A stretch of DNA of 64,000 bases from Nephrocerus scutellatus. Lineage: Eukaryota; Arthropoda; Insecta; Diptera; Pipunculidae. Both the position numbers and the translations under genes were made by a program. The stretch lies in assembly GCA_947095585.1 (NCBI GenBank), contig OX352761.1, forward strand, positions 59,326,832 through 59,390,831. The letters run 5' to 3'. Under the pieces are notes generated by a model. That model did no database searches and was not told the origin of the DNA. It saw only the letters and a list, made by a program, of their open reading frames with translations. Positions 32,117 through 42,259 of the stretch are shown one piece after another. How positions within the stretch are numbered: position 1 is the stretch's first letter; the number at the start of each line of letters is the position of its first letter.

Positions 32117-32293
32117 TGAGATCGAGGAATTGAGGTGTAAACAGAAACGTTCAACAACGATTGAATTGGTTTGGGTGAACGTAGTCACCTTGTACACATG
32201 TTTGAACGCAGTCATATGATTGTGACATTTTTCGATTCATTTAATATAAAACTAAATCTTTTATTTCTTCCGCAATCAATAATTATCCCAACA
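32117..32293 (+). repeat. copia 3' LTR
   Basis: Matches the 5' LTR from TGAGATCGA to CCCAACA, but about 64 bp shorter in the middle. The LINE protein resumes directly after it (CAGGAAGCCGTAG). Confidence 0.82.
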
Positions 32294-33738
32294 CAGGAAG
32301 CCGTAGTACAATCAGGAGACCTTGCAGAACATCAATATGGCTTCAGCAAAGCACGCTCAACAATTGACGCCATTGATTTTGTTAAAAATTTGGCACAAAA
32401 AGCGATAGATGGGAAAAGGTGGAAGGGAGGAACAAAAAAGTATTGCACCATAGTCACCCTCGATATAAAGAATGCTTTTAATTCAGCCGAATGGAGTTGT
32501 ATATTTAATGAACTACGTCGGAGAGAGGTCCCGTCGTACATTCTGAGGATGGTGGCAGATTACTTCAGTAACAGAATTCTGCTATACAACACCGACAATG
32601 GCTTGAAGGAATATAAGGTTACCGGAGGAGTTCCACAGGGGTCTGTGCTAGGCCCATTATTATGGAATATAATGTATGATGGCATATTTAGGTTCCAAAT
32701 ACCTGAAGAGGCAGAGATTGTCGGTTTTGCAGATGACATCGCAGTCGTCGTTGTGGCAAAACACATGAAGGAGATAACCGCAATATGTAATGTAACAATT
32801 AGGACTATCCGGGATTGGCTGACGTCAATCGGATTACAGTTGGCAGAACATTAAACTGAAGCTCTACTAATATCCAGTAGGAAAATAAGAGAGACAATAA
32901 CCTTTATAGTTGGTATTTGTTCAATTATATCTAAGCCATCAATTAGATACCTGGGAATGGTAATTGATACGAAACTCTCATTCAAAGAGCATATAAAGGC
33001 TGCCAGCAACAAAGCAGAGACTGTATGTTCAGCACTGTCTCGAATTATGCACTGGAGGAGCAAGGCAAACAAGAAGAAAGCTATTGTCTCGTCCATCCTC
33101 TTATACGGAGCGCCAATTTGGGCGGACGCAATGGATAAGGTTAGCTACTGGCGAAAGATGTCATCTATCCAGAGATTGAGTGCTCTAAGAGTGATCTGTG
33201 GCTTCAGAACCATTTCGAGCGATGCAGCGTTTGTGGTTGCGGGTATGATCCCAATCGACTTACTGGCCAAGGAACGTCAGGTGATTTATAGGCGCCGGGG
33301 GTATCTTAGAAGAGCCGAGAACCGCAAAACAGCACGCGCCGAAGCCGTTAAGGGTAGATGGACCCATAGGTTAATACCATCTATAGAAATATGGGCAGGT
33401 AGAAGTCATGGAGAAGTTGACTTCTATCTAACCCAATTTTTAACTGGGCATGGGTCCTCTGCTCATACCTCTTTAAGTATAAAGACGAGAGTTCACCCGA
33501 CTGTACTTTATGTGAGGGTATACCAGAAGATGTCGAACATGTTTTCTTCCATTGTTCGCGTTTTGCAGGAGTAAGACAGGATGTGTCAGAGCAAATAGGG
33601 CACACTATTTCGCCAGAAAACATAGTTAATTCTATGCTACAAAATGAGGAGACATGGAACGCAATCAGTGGAATGTCTTCCAGAATATTGCAGCGCATAC
33701 GGTGTCTCGAGCGTGAGAGGAGAAATGAAGAAGGGTAA
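32294..33738 (+). pseudogene. Waldo-like ORF2 reverse transcriptase, C-terminal part, with zinc finger
   Basis: Resumes the LINE after the copia insertion: QYGFSKARSTIDAI, VTLDIKNAFNSAEW (motif A), GGVPQGSVLGPLLWN (motif B) and FADDIAVVVV (catalytic block). After a stop at 32854 come IRYLGMVIDTKLSFKEH and LLYGAPIWADAM. Near 33500, in a shifted frame, CTLCEGIPEDVEHVFFHC forms the C-terminal zinc finger of R1-clade LINEs, and the protein ends ERERRNEEG at 33738. At least two frame breaks make it inactive. Confidence 0.9.
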
Positions 33739-33836
33739 CACAACAAAACAATGTGAATAAAGAAGAAGAATAAAATATCAAAAATGAAAGTGCAGCCATC
33801 GCTGTGAGCCTTCCCGCCATTCCTTCTCCTCCATAA
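33739..33836 (+). other. Waldo-like 3' untranslated region
   Basis: Short tail after the ORF2 stop with AATAAAGAAGAAG and ending CTCCATAAAAAAAA, abutting the ACAT tract. No poly(A) beyond eight bases. Confidence 0.7.
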
Positions 33837-33838
33837 AA

Positions 33839-33893
33839 AAAACACATACATACATACATACATACATACATACATACATACATACATACATAC
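33839..33893. repeat. (ACAT)n microsatellite between two Waldo-like copies
   Basis: About 13 ACAT units. The 3' end of one Waldo-like LINE lies immediately left and the 5' end of a second copy immediately right, so both used the same repeat as target. Confidence 0.95.
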
Positions 33894-35245
33894 GTGCCGC
33901 AAGGGCACTCTTGAAGTAGAGTGTTGGGTCTGAAAACCCCACGGCCCCTAGTCCGGGGAGTAAAACCACGTCAACAAACCTTGGTTCACCTGCCCCGGGT
34001 GATAGTACCATGTGAGGGGCCCTAGCCAGGGTTACGGCGGAGATGAAGTCATTGTCAACCTCTCTTGCATGGAAAAACCGGCTCGCCGAGGCCCTAACGA
34101 CCGAGTAGGAACGGTATAACTTCCAACCCGCCCGGAGAAAAAGCCGTGGCCAACGAGGTAATGCGGCATTCAATGAATGCATTAAGACTGAGCCTAGTAA
34201 GGTCTTAATTATGGTATACTGGAAGCAACATTTTGTTTTGTCAACTTATGGGCTGACGTTTGTGGTATTCTGTTACCTGAGTAGGCAAGAGCGAAATTTT
34301 GCTGAAATGGCTTTGAGGTTAATGCTACCGACGCCCCGTCCCGTTAAAACCCTGGCAGGCCTTAGAGTACGCTCAATGTTTCATCGCTATTAAGTTAGCG
34401 GTGTAGGTACAGATGTAGAATTCCTGTTTAGCACTGATCTGGCTCTGAACACAAGACCCCATAAGGGCTCCTGTCAACCCTTTGCATGGCCTCACTGCTT
34501 GCATAGATAACCATGGGATCCTTAGGTGACTACACACACGAGTATTGATAACGGCTTTGAGTGGGGACCCAACAGAGATGATAACAAACTTAGTAGGAGG
34601 AGGAGAGAAAGGAGTGAGCCCCGATATGGCACACAAGGAGGCTAAACTATAAGCAGTTTGGCAAGGAAGAATACAAAAACCAGAAGTACACCTCCTAAGA
34701 ACTCGACGAGTGGAAGTCTGAAACGACCGCCCCCGTCGATATCGCTAACAGAAAATAGGACCATAGAAAGCAGGGAAATTGTATTTCAAAGACTAGGAGA
34801 GAAGATTCAGGAACTATACGAATTTATTAAACCAAGAAGCAATATCCATGCGGAGATTAAAAAGTTGGTCAACATAATACGGACGACGTATGAGTCGGTG
34901 TCAAACTACGCCGACAATAGGAGTCATAATGGAGAATGGGAACCGGTCCTTTAGGTTCCCTTACCTAGGAAGAACTCAGTCGGTAATCATGATACCCCAA
35001 AATCGATTGAGAACTCCAAAAGGAAACGTTCAACTCCTATGGGAAATGAGGATCGACCAAAGGGAAAAAAACCCAGGACGAAAATAACGGAAGAGACACG
35101 GCCAAAAGCAATTCCAAGAAAGGACAAGGCAACAAAGATTAATGTGGAAGAAAAGGAACCAAAACCAAAATGGCAGAAAGTATGACAAAGGAAGGATAGA
35201 AAACGTAAAAGACCTCCTCGTCCGGATGCAATACTCATCAAAAAT
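33894..35245 (+). mobile_element. Waldo-like LINE, second copy, 5' part only
   Basis: Leader and ORF1 start nearly the same as 17612-19000: GTGTTGGGTCTGAAAACCCC, GGCAAGAGCGAAATTTTGC, ORF1 text RPPPSISLTEN and FIKPRSNIHAEIKKLV. It has an extra GGCACTCTTGAAGTAGA near its 5' end, a deletion near 34890 that removes about 40 bp of ORF1, and frameshifts. The match ends near 35240 (ATACTCATCAAAAA) just before the BEL LTR remnant, and I do not find the rest further right. It is a fragment with no product. Confidence 0.85.
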
Positions 35246-35254
35246 TTCAGTCCT

Positions 35255-35312
35255 TGTAAATAAATAAGAACCCGTAATATTTATTAAAGAACAATTATAT
35301 TTATTAAAAGAA
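35255..35312 (-). repeat. BEL LTR stub
   Basis: TGTAAATAAATAAGAACCCG and TTATATTTATTAAAAGAA match the inner end of the right LTR at 39526-39590. It then joins the integrase frame directly, so most of the 3' LTR and the end of pol are deleted. Confidence 0.8.
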
Positions 35313-35830
35313 TGTTTTCGCGTTGTCTAAGAAAATTGCTGATGGAATACCACGCTTTGCCATGAATCGTCTGAGAGCCATTGAACATCTCTCCGTAGAC
35401 AAACTTGTAGTCAGCTCTAAATGCACTGCTCGTACTGCGGCGCAAGTGAAAAGCAAGATATATGCTTTGTGCATGATTTTCTCTCCAGGATTAGCATAGA
35501 ATAAAGGACCTGCGAAGTCTATAACCACGTTGTCGAAAGTTCGAGTGAGCGTGATTCACTGCAACGGCAGAGGGGCAAAAGGCTGCGAAGCTGGACGTCA
35601 AAATAATTTCTTCCATACAGTGCAAGCTTTAACAACTCGTTTTGCTAGGTTGCGGCCTTTGATGATCCAGAAGCGTCCTCGCAATTTGGTAAGAATTCGG
35701 TTTACCCCTCCGTGAATTGTTGAAAGGTGAAGATCTTGAGTTATGAGATAAACGATATGATGACCTGCGGGTAAGAAAATGGGATGCCTCAGTTCAAAAG
35801 GTTCGTTTAACAATTAAAGCCTTCCTTCAG
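35313..35830 (-). pseudogene. BEL integrase, truncated
   Basis: Minus strand. A zinc-binding segment (HHIVYLITQDLHLSTIHGG, RGRFWIIKGR, ACTVWKKLF) is followed in another frame by the core: MVIDFAGPLFY with the first catalytic Asp and GIPSAIFLDNAKTFF with the second. Where the family has CxxC in the zinc domain, this copy has C-T-V-W, so one zinc ligand is lost. Coding ends one residue after the second Asp block against the LTR stub. Confidence 0.82.
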
Positions 35831-35893
35831 CATCTTCAATGTCAGCCTTAGTTAAGTAGTCTGCAGACGGCTTTGTCTTGTGTCGGCATCGCC

Positions 35894-37852
35894 TCAAAAA
35901 ACGAAACACCCAACCAGTGACTCGCAACATTCGTGCCCAGCTACCAAAATTTTCACACTACATAATTGGTTGGTCTTTCTTTGGGATAATTTCAACCAGC
36001 AAATCTGCTTGTCAGCATAAATCCGGAACACTTTCCCGGTCCGTAAGAGCATTGAGATTAAAATCTTGAGCCAATCTGGACCATGAGCCCACAACAGAGA
36101 TGTTCGAAGTTTGTCTCCAGTTACGCCTCTCGTTATCAGGTCCGCAGGGTTATCTTTTCCAGAACAATGGTACCAATTGGAGACTGAGGTATGTTGACGA
36201 ATTTTGATAACGCGGCTTTGAACGTACGGCTTCCAACGCTGCATCTGGCCAAAAATCCAATGGAGGGTAATCTTCGAATCAGTCCAAAGGAAGAATTCTT
36301 TTATTGGAATCTTTAAGTAACGCCGTAAATATGCACACATCCTCGCACCTATTAGGGCAGCGGTCAATTCCAACTTGGGAAGCGTTAATTCATCCGATCC
36401 GTCGAGCTTTAATGGTCCTGAAGAATCGACATCTCTCACATATGTGACAGCGCCATAAGCTTTTGTACTAGCGTCTGCGAAAATATGACACTGAATCCTA
36501 TTCGACGCTGGGAATGATAGGGCAGACCTGTGAATCGCCATGTTCTTTAACTGCAAGATATTCCTCACACAGTCGTTCCAACCCATGAGCAGATCCGGTG
36601 GTAAAACTTCATCCCACATTAACTTTCTTTTCCATGCTTCTTGAAACAGGATCTTTAGCTTAATAACCGTTGGGCATACAATACCCAGCGGATCATAAAT
36701 ACGAGCGATAGCTTGAAGAGCATTTCTCTTGGTTCCTCCAGATTTGCCAGATTCGATAAATGCCTGAATGGATTCTAATGGTACCACCAACTCATCACTA
36801 TATGCCAGCCAGGATACTCCCAAAACCTTTTTAACGGTTGGAAAATCTTTGGAATCCACAGCGTTTCGAACCTTTGCGCTGTTTGAATGCCACTTTCTTA
36901 GATTCATAGAAGCGTCTTTCATGATTTTACAGACTCGTGGTAGATTCTAATTGCTTCATCATTTGTATCCACACTGGCAACGAAATCGTCCATGTAAAAA
37001 CTGCTTTTCATGATCTTGCATGTCTCTGGAAACCGATACTCTTGCGTTTTCAAATGCTCTTGAATGGTTGCCGATGAGATGAACGGACTACTTTTATTAC
37101 CAAAGGTCACCCTCGTCATACGAAATTCTCTTAGAGCTAGATTATCTTTAATCTCGTCGATCGTCGAAACCCAGATGAATCGGTGTGAATCACCGGTCGT
37201 TGTTGTTGAGAGTTATTTGCAAAAATACCTTTTCGATGTCGGCCACGATTCCGATACATCCAAGTCGAAAATTCAGCAACATCATCAGTATTTCAGGTAA
37301 CAGGTTAGTTCCGGTGAAGAGCTGATTGTTTAGAGATGGAACGTCATCGCTGGAAGCGGAAGCATCAAATACCATACGTAGCTTCGTCGTCGTACTGTCT
37401 TCTTTATATACTTGTCGATGTGGAAGGTAAAATATTCTTTTTGAAGTCGTTTGAAGATCAGGATCCACCGGTTCAGCAATACGATCTTTAATCAGTTGGC
37501 GCATTGCTTCATCATACTCCTTTAGCTTAACTGGATCTCTAGACAAGTGACGTATAAGTGACTTTAAACGACTTACCGCTTGACTTCTATTAGTTTCGAG
37601 TACTAAATATGGATTTTTCCATGGCAGAGAAGCTTCATACTGGGAACCCACCTTCCGAATGCACTTTTGTGTCACTTCTTTAGTTGTGTGAATTTTCTCG
37701 TCCTCTTCGCCTCGTATCCCAATCGCATCTAAAGTCCACATATTAGTGAAATTATCATTAACTGTATCCACAACTGAAAGCACGTGCGAATGAATGAAGT
37801 GGATCCATTGATTATTCTTTCCATGTGATCGTGATGGCCTTGAATCGTCCAA
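35894..37852 (-). pseudogene. BEL reverse transcriptase, A17-like region and RNase H
   Basis: The N-terminal RT frame (37852-37190) has LPWKNPYLVLETNRSQA, TKLRMVFDASASS, SLNNQLFTGTNLLP and VADIEKVFLQI with motif A. The next frames give TRVTFGNKSSPF and SSFYMDDFVASV (catalytic block), then the long frame 36922-35894 with LGVSWLAYSDELVVPL, ARIYDPLGIVCPT, CHIFADASTKAYGA (RNase H Asp), LPKLELTAAL, LWTDSKITLHW and GKDNPADLITRG. All BEL RT/RNase H blocks are recognisable. Stops at about 37190 and 36919 break it. Confidence 0.88.
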
Positions 37853-38110
37853 CCAAAGAGGGTTTCCACAGCTCTCACACGTTTGGTAATTTTAACTTGT
37901 TTACCCGTCACTACGTCCCAATAAAAATCTGCTCCAATCAAAACTTTTAAACCGTCCTCCTCCAAAAGGAATTATTGCCACATTCACTTATCCAATATCA
38001 ACAAGCCCTAACTTGTCCACAATATCCTCACAAACATACGAGTTTTGACTGCCACCATCAATTAAAGCTCGAAGCAGTACATTTTTCCGCAGACCTCGAC
38101 AAATGCACCA
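37729..38110 (-). pseudogene. BEL protease (DUF1758-like)
   Basis: VLLRALIDGGSQNSYV near 38090-38040 is the aspartic protease active site of BEL Pol, written here as DGGS. It is followed after a frame change by LKVLIGADFYWDVVTG and TLFGWTIQG. These mark the protease-to-RT linker. A short, clearly disabled region. Confidence 0.72.
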
Positions 38111-39464
38111 ACTGTTTTTAAATAGACATTCGAATATGTACTGCACAAATTCAGTGCTACGTTACGTTTATCTTTGTTCTCTTTTCTTTCTTTTGGGACA
38201 GTCACACTTGGTTTTAGCTTTGCACTAAACTCCTTCTTAAATGCCGGATCACATATAGAAGTGAGGTGATTTCCTTTACACTTATTACAACGAATAAATT
38301 TTACGCTTCGGCATTTCTTAGAACAATGCCCCTTTTTAGCACAGCGAAAACATCTACCGCTTTTCAACAGCACATCTCTTCTTTGTGAAATTGTCATATT
38401 CGCGTTACATTCACTAGTGTTGTGTGAAGAAGAATGACAAAATATGCAATCAACGTTCTCTTTATCGTTTAACGTAACCAAGCTGGCTGTGGTGGTAGGG
38501 TATTTTGCGTTGCCTTGCACCGAAGTTAATTTACTTCTTTCTAGTGCCTCTATTTCCCTCTTCAAAAATGCCATAAGGTTTCCCATCTGTGTATTGATTG
38601 ATATTGTGGTGTTAGATGTGTCGTCATCTTCATTCCTTGTGCTTTGTTTTTGAGTTTGCTCTTCAACATCTTCCCTTCCGCGTGTACGATGGTAGTCGAT
38701 GCGCAATTCCGTAAGCAGCGTAAGAGAATTGACTTGAGCATAACATCGTAGTAGTAATCGGGTATATGTAAAGATGTGAGAGACCGTCTGCATGTTGTCA
38801 CCGAATTGTTCAGTTGCCGTAAACCGTGTACATCTGCGCGTAATTGTATGGGACGAAGCGAGACCAACTGTTGAATGTGTTCATCTACTAACCTTTTTGT
38901 ATCACCAAACTGTTCTTTTAAAAGAGCAATAGAGGCGTCATAGCAAGCTGCAGACGCTGTGAATCCAGAAATTGCCTTTTTCGTGCTACCACACAAAACA
39001 CTTTCGAGATAATGAACTTTGTCCGCTGACGAAAGTTGTTGATTTTCATGCACGGCGACATTAAATTGATCCCAGAATGGAATCCAATCTTTCACATTCC
39101 CACTGTGGTTGATGTTGAAGGTGTGATGACGAATTATTTATTTCTATTGCCGAAAGTTGTTGGATTTTCAGCAACCTTTGTCGCAAGCGTGTGATGGTTC
39201 CCACCGCCAAGTCGTCATATTCTGCAATTTTCATTCCCTCTCGATGTCTTCCTTAATCAAACCTTTATCTTCTACGCGCTTATCTGCCGCCTTTATATTC
39301 GTGTGCGCCATACTTAGGCGCTCGATATAAGAGGTAATTTCCTCTTCCAGCGTTAAAAAATGCTCGTCATTTTCTTTATTTAACTGCGACGTTTCCGCAC
39401 TTAATAACTCGATTGCAGCTTTCGATAATTTTGCGTTATAAATGCGCCGTGAAGCTATTTCCAT
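38062..39464 (-). pseudogene. BEL gag with Cys-rich knuckles
   Basis: Read in three frames. The N-terminal piece (39464-39231) is helical and probably coiled-coil (LNKENDEHFLTLEEEITSYI). A break at about 39230-39095 follows. Then comes the DUF1759-like domain (DWIPFWDQFNVAVHENQQLS, KVHYLESVLCGSTKKAI) and, in the frame ending 38062, three Cys clusters: CIFCHSSSHNTSEC, CFRCAKKGHCSKKC and CNKCKGNHLTSIC. This order is the standard BEL Gag layout. Confidence 0.85.
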
Positions 39465-39505
39465 ATTCTTTCGTTTTTTCTAATATTAATTTCGGTCGCG
39501 GTTAT

Positions 39506-39523
39506 TCCCGGTTTTCGGCACCA
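39506..39523 (-). promoter_or_regulatory. BEL primer binding site
   Basis: On the minus strand TGGTGCCGAAAACCGGGA, two bases inside the LTR end at 39526. It has the TGGTGCCGAAA start common in BEL/Pao elements. Confidence 0.75.
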
Positions 39524-39525
39524 AA

Positions 39526-39811
39526 TGTAAATAAATAAATAAATAGAAACCGTAATATTTATTAAAGAAAAATTATATTTATTAAAAGAAAAAACGATCA
39601 AAGAAAACGACAGAGAACGAACTGTTCGCTACAAACTAAAAAATGCGACTAAATGCAACATAAAAAATTCAATAAAACCGGTCTCAGCTGTTGACACAGA
39701 CGGAATAGCGTTTTTTTCTGTATGTATTTTTTAACAGTCCTCTAGGTCGTGCGAAAGGTAGTTAAAAAAGACTTAAAAAGAAAAGAGAAAGAAGTCAAAA
39801 ATACATACAAA
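39526..39811 (-). repeat. BEL 5' LTR (outer end uncertain)
   Basis: Starts TGTAAATAAATAAATAAATAG. Its first about 65 bp are shared with the stub at 35255. A weak inverted pair, TTCTGTATGTATTTTTTAAC near 39711 and GTCAAAAATACATACA near 39795, lies toward the other end and may belong to a separate small insertion. Confidence 0.55.
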
Positions 39812-39823
39812 AAAGGGTCAAGT

Positions 39824-40090
39824 CCAAAACCTTCTCTATAGAAAGCACAACTCTACGGATACTAATGCTGTAAACCAAACGCGTCTGTGTTTGCGGGATG
39901 TGAATACAGTGTACAAAAAAGAAGCAGTCGCAAAGAGCGAGAAATGTAAGATGTGGTAGTGGGAAACAGAAAAATTTTATATGGATTTTGCTCTTTAGTT
40001 AATTACTAATACAAAAACGTTTGGGACTTTTCTAAGCATGTATCTGTGTATGATCGCAACAGTTGGGCTTTCTATAGAGAAGGTTTTGGT
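39824..40090. mobile_element. Small inverted-repeat element (MITE-like)
   Basis: CCAAAACCTTCTCTATAG followed by AAAGCACAAC at the left is mirrored by GTTGGGCTTTCTATAGAG followed by AAAGGTTTTGG at the right, about 28 bp with one mismatch and one indel. The interior of about 210 bp has no coding signal. No convincing target duplication, so the superfamily is unknown. Confidence 0.5.
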
Positions 40091-40134
40091 CAAGTCAAGT
40101 TAAATAAAAGTGTTTAACAAAAAAGGGGGTTTTC

Positions 40135-41542
40135 ATCACTACATAGTATAAAACAAAGTCGCTTTCTCTGTCCCTATATCCCTATGTATGCTTAGATCTT
40201 TAAAACTACGCAACGGATTTTGATGCGGTTTTTTTTTAATAGATAGAGTAATTGAAGAGGAAGGTTTATATGTATAATAACATCCATTAAATAGTGGAGA
40301 AATACTGTTATTTTTGAGGTTTCTAATGTGATGTAAATAATTAAATTTTTTCCGCTTACATTGCAAACGCAGTCTGAACCCTACGAGATTTATCAAAATA
40401 ATGTACTAAGTATTGTACACATTGAATGGGTCTACAGAAAACTCCGCGATGGTATATGTCTATCTCTTATGGATATCCCACAATAACATTTTTAAATTCT
40501 CTATATTAACTTCACTTGCCCGTGGGTCGTCGGTCGGTCGTCGGTCGGTTGTCGGTCGGTCGTCGGTCGGTCGTCGGTCGGTCGTCGGTCGGTCGTCTGT
40601 CGTGGATTCTTGCGATCAATTTTTAACCCACTTCCCATGGCCCGATTTTATTGAAATTTTGCACACATGTGTATTTCCGGAGACAACACTTTCTATTAAA
40701 TTTTGAGGCCCCTCGGGCTGCGGGGTCGGGGGCTCCCAAACAAAAATTTTAAAAAATTTACCCGATTTTCTTAAAATTTTACACACATGTGTATACCCAA
40801 TAAACAATACTTTTTCGAAAATTTGGTAGTGATCGGGTCCCGGGTTCGGCCGCAAGGCCCTTATACATTTTTTAAATATCTGTACTGGCATCAGATATTC
40901 GTCGCCCTTTATGGACTTTGTGCGGTGTGTGCTGCGCAGTCTGCTGCGCTGCATGGTTTTGTTGGTGGTGGAGAAAGAGAGAGAAATCTTAGCGCACGCA
41001 CAAATGAACCCAGCAAATGAAACGAGACATACATGTTTTATGCTTAATTCAACTTACATTTTTTATTATTTACTGAATTGTATTTTTATTGATGTCGTTT
41101 TTTTTGTTGTCGATATCAACTTACAGATAGAACAACAAGTTTTCACAATATTCTGTCATTTCGCGTTTTCATAAATTAGTTCAGAGCAGTCAAAGAGTTC
41201 TCAAGATAAATGTTCGTGTTTCTTATTTGCTCAGAGTATGAGCGTGCTCTAAGTGCTCAGAATAAAATGATCTGAGCTTTTTCAATTTTAACATCTGATG
41301 TCAAATGTTTGTTTCGATGATTTTCTCCTACAATAAAAAAAAAATGGCCCAGGATCGAGGGGCTCCCATATCAATTTCTGCGATTAGAGAATTTAGATGA
41401 AAAATTTTAATTTTTATGGGTTGTTTTTTTTTTGTCATTAACTTTTTACGCATCAAAATCCGTTGCGTAGTTTTAAAGATCTAAGCATACATAGGGATAT
41501 AGGGACAGAGAAAGCGACTTTCTTTTATACTATGTAGTGATG
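40135..41542. mobile_element. 1.4 kb unit with 94-bp inverted terminal repeats
   Basis: The left arm (40135-40228, CATCACTACATAGTATAAAA...GATGCG) and the right arm (41449-41542, CGCATCAAAATC...CTATGTAGTGATG) are reverse complements with a single mismatch that I can see. The arm text (CTTTCTCTGTCCCTATATCC, TAGATCTTTAAAACTACGC) resembles sequence I associate with the non-coding ends of insect Helitrons, and a Helitron follows immediately. The interior carries a CGGT repeat tract and the ACATGTGTAT repeat, and no gene. It could be a non-autonomous transposon or two Helitron ends in opposite orientation. Confidence 0.8.
40500..40880. repeat. Interspersed ACATGTGTAT repeat (copy 2) with CGGT tract
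   Basis: GCCCGTGGGTCGTCGGTCGG opens a tract of about nine GTCGGTCG units (40526-40600). Then TCTTGCGAT, TTTTAACCCACTT, TATTGAAATTTTGCA, CATGTGTATTTCCGGAGACA and GGCCCCTCGGGC follow in the same order as at 8500-8700. A second ACACATGTGTAT lies at 40780. Confidence 0.85.
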
Positions 41543-41875
41543 TAGTGATAGTGATAGTGATGATTTAAAAATTGCGGGACATAGCGTTTCTTTTTTGTTG
41601 TTGATGATTGTTGATTATCTTTTGTTTTTAGTCGCACGAATTTAATTAAAATCGTAGTTTCAGTTGAGGTATTTCAGTTAAAAAAAAGAACTGAATGGAA
41701 TAGGTAGCTTTTCTTTTTTATGATTATTGATTATCATTTGTTTCTAAATCATTTGTTTCTAAATGGTAAGTATTTAGATATTTTTTACTGCGGCATATAC
41801 TTATAATATGTCAATTTGTGCATAGGTAATCATACATATAGAACTGAGTAAATTTTGTACAGAAATTATAAAGTC

Positions 41876-42259
41876 ATGTCTGGAAGACGTCGTCGTTCGA
41901 ACATAGGTCGTATTACAGTGAATGCCAGAAAAGTACGTTCAGCAAGAGATGAAGAATCGTCAACGGAACGTGAGGCTCGCCTCAGTCAGGCTCGGGATAG
42001 ATATAGAGCTGAGAGAGAGAGAGAATCTTCAGTAGAGCGTGAGGTTCGCCGCAGCCGGGATCGAGATAGGCATACGGTTCAGAGGGACAGAGAATCATCA
42101 GTAGAGCGTGAGGCTCGACTCAGTCAGCTTCGGGATAGATATAGAGCTGAGAGAGAAAGAGAAACTTCAGCAGAGCGTGAGGTTCGCCGTAGCCGAGATT
42201 GGGATAGACATCGAAAACAGAGAGCCAGAGAATCATCATTCATCAGCACGAGTTACTAA
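41876..42259 (+). pseudogene. Helitron N-terminal basic repeat domain
   Basis: Starts MSGRRRRSNIGRITVNARK, a recognisable insect Helitron N-terminus, and then has four units of roughly 25 residues alternating VEREARLSQ-RDRYRAERERE and VEREVRRSRDRDRH. It is strongly charged and probably helical. After 42259 the protein continues in another frame through SSARVTNSWVNNENSAMNY. The Met at 41876 is preferred over the upstream Met because family proteins begin MSGRRRR. Confidence 0.8.

Larger units (their letters stand above)
21067..32293 (+). mobile_element. Ty1/copia retrotransposon, internally deleted and interrupted
   Basis: Plus-strand element inside the Waldo-like LINE. The LTRs are 21067-21307 and 32117-32293, and the primer site is the copia-type GGTTATGGGCCCAG. 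Gag is split by an mdg1-like insertion at 21964-29389. Protease, the start of integrase, RT and RNase H follow. A deletion removes most of integrase, and several frameshifts are present. I cannot find a clean target duplication; a short piece of LINE coding is missing at the junction. The left LTR carries about 64 bp that the right LTR lacks. Confidence 0.88.
17612..33836 (+). mobile_element. Waldo-like R1-clade LINE, split by a copia element
   Basis: A plus-strand LINE in two parts, 17612-21066 and 32294-33836. It has a leader starting GTGTTGGGTCTGACAACCC, ORF1 with CCHC knuckles, ORF2 with endonuclease, reverse transcriptase and a C-terminal zinc finger, and a 3' untranslated end CCTCCATAAAAAAA. 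Both outer junctions are ACAT repeats, as expected for Waldo. The RT block DITGKIL at the left break and the block QEAVVQSG at the right break belong to the same protein, which shows that the copia element at 21067-32293 landed inside it. Frameshifts and a nonsense codon mark it as inactive. Confidence 0.85.
35255..39811 (-). mobile_element. BEL/Pao retrotransposon, decayed
   Basis: A minus-strand element: LTR beginning at 39526, primer site, gag (DUF1759-like), zinc knuckles, protease, RT, A17-type peptidase region and RNase H, and integrase. It ends in an LTR stub of about 58 bp (35255-35312) joined to integrase coding. The domain order and the phrases DIEKVFLQI, FYMDDF and GKDNPADLITRG are BEL/Pao hallmarks. 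Frameshifts occur throughout. The upper limit of the right LTR is uncertain; 39811 is a guess at a CA terminus. Confidence 0.85.

Noticed and set aside
33665..33908. Minus-strand frames starting with Met-Tyr-Val-Cys repeats
   Set aside because: They are translations of the ACAT microsatellite and of the antisense of the LINE.
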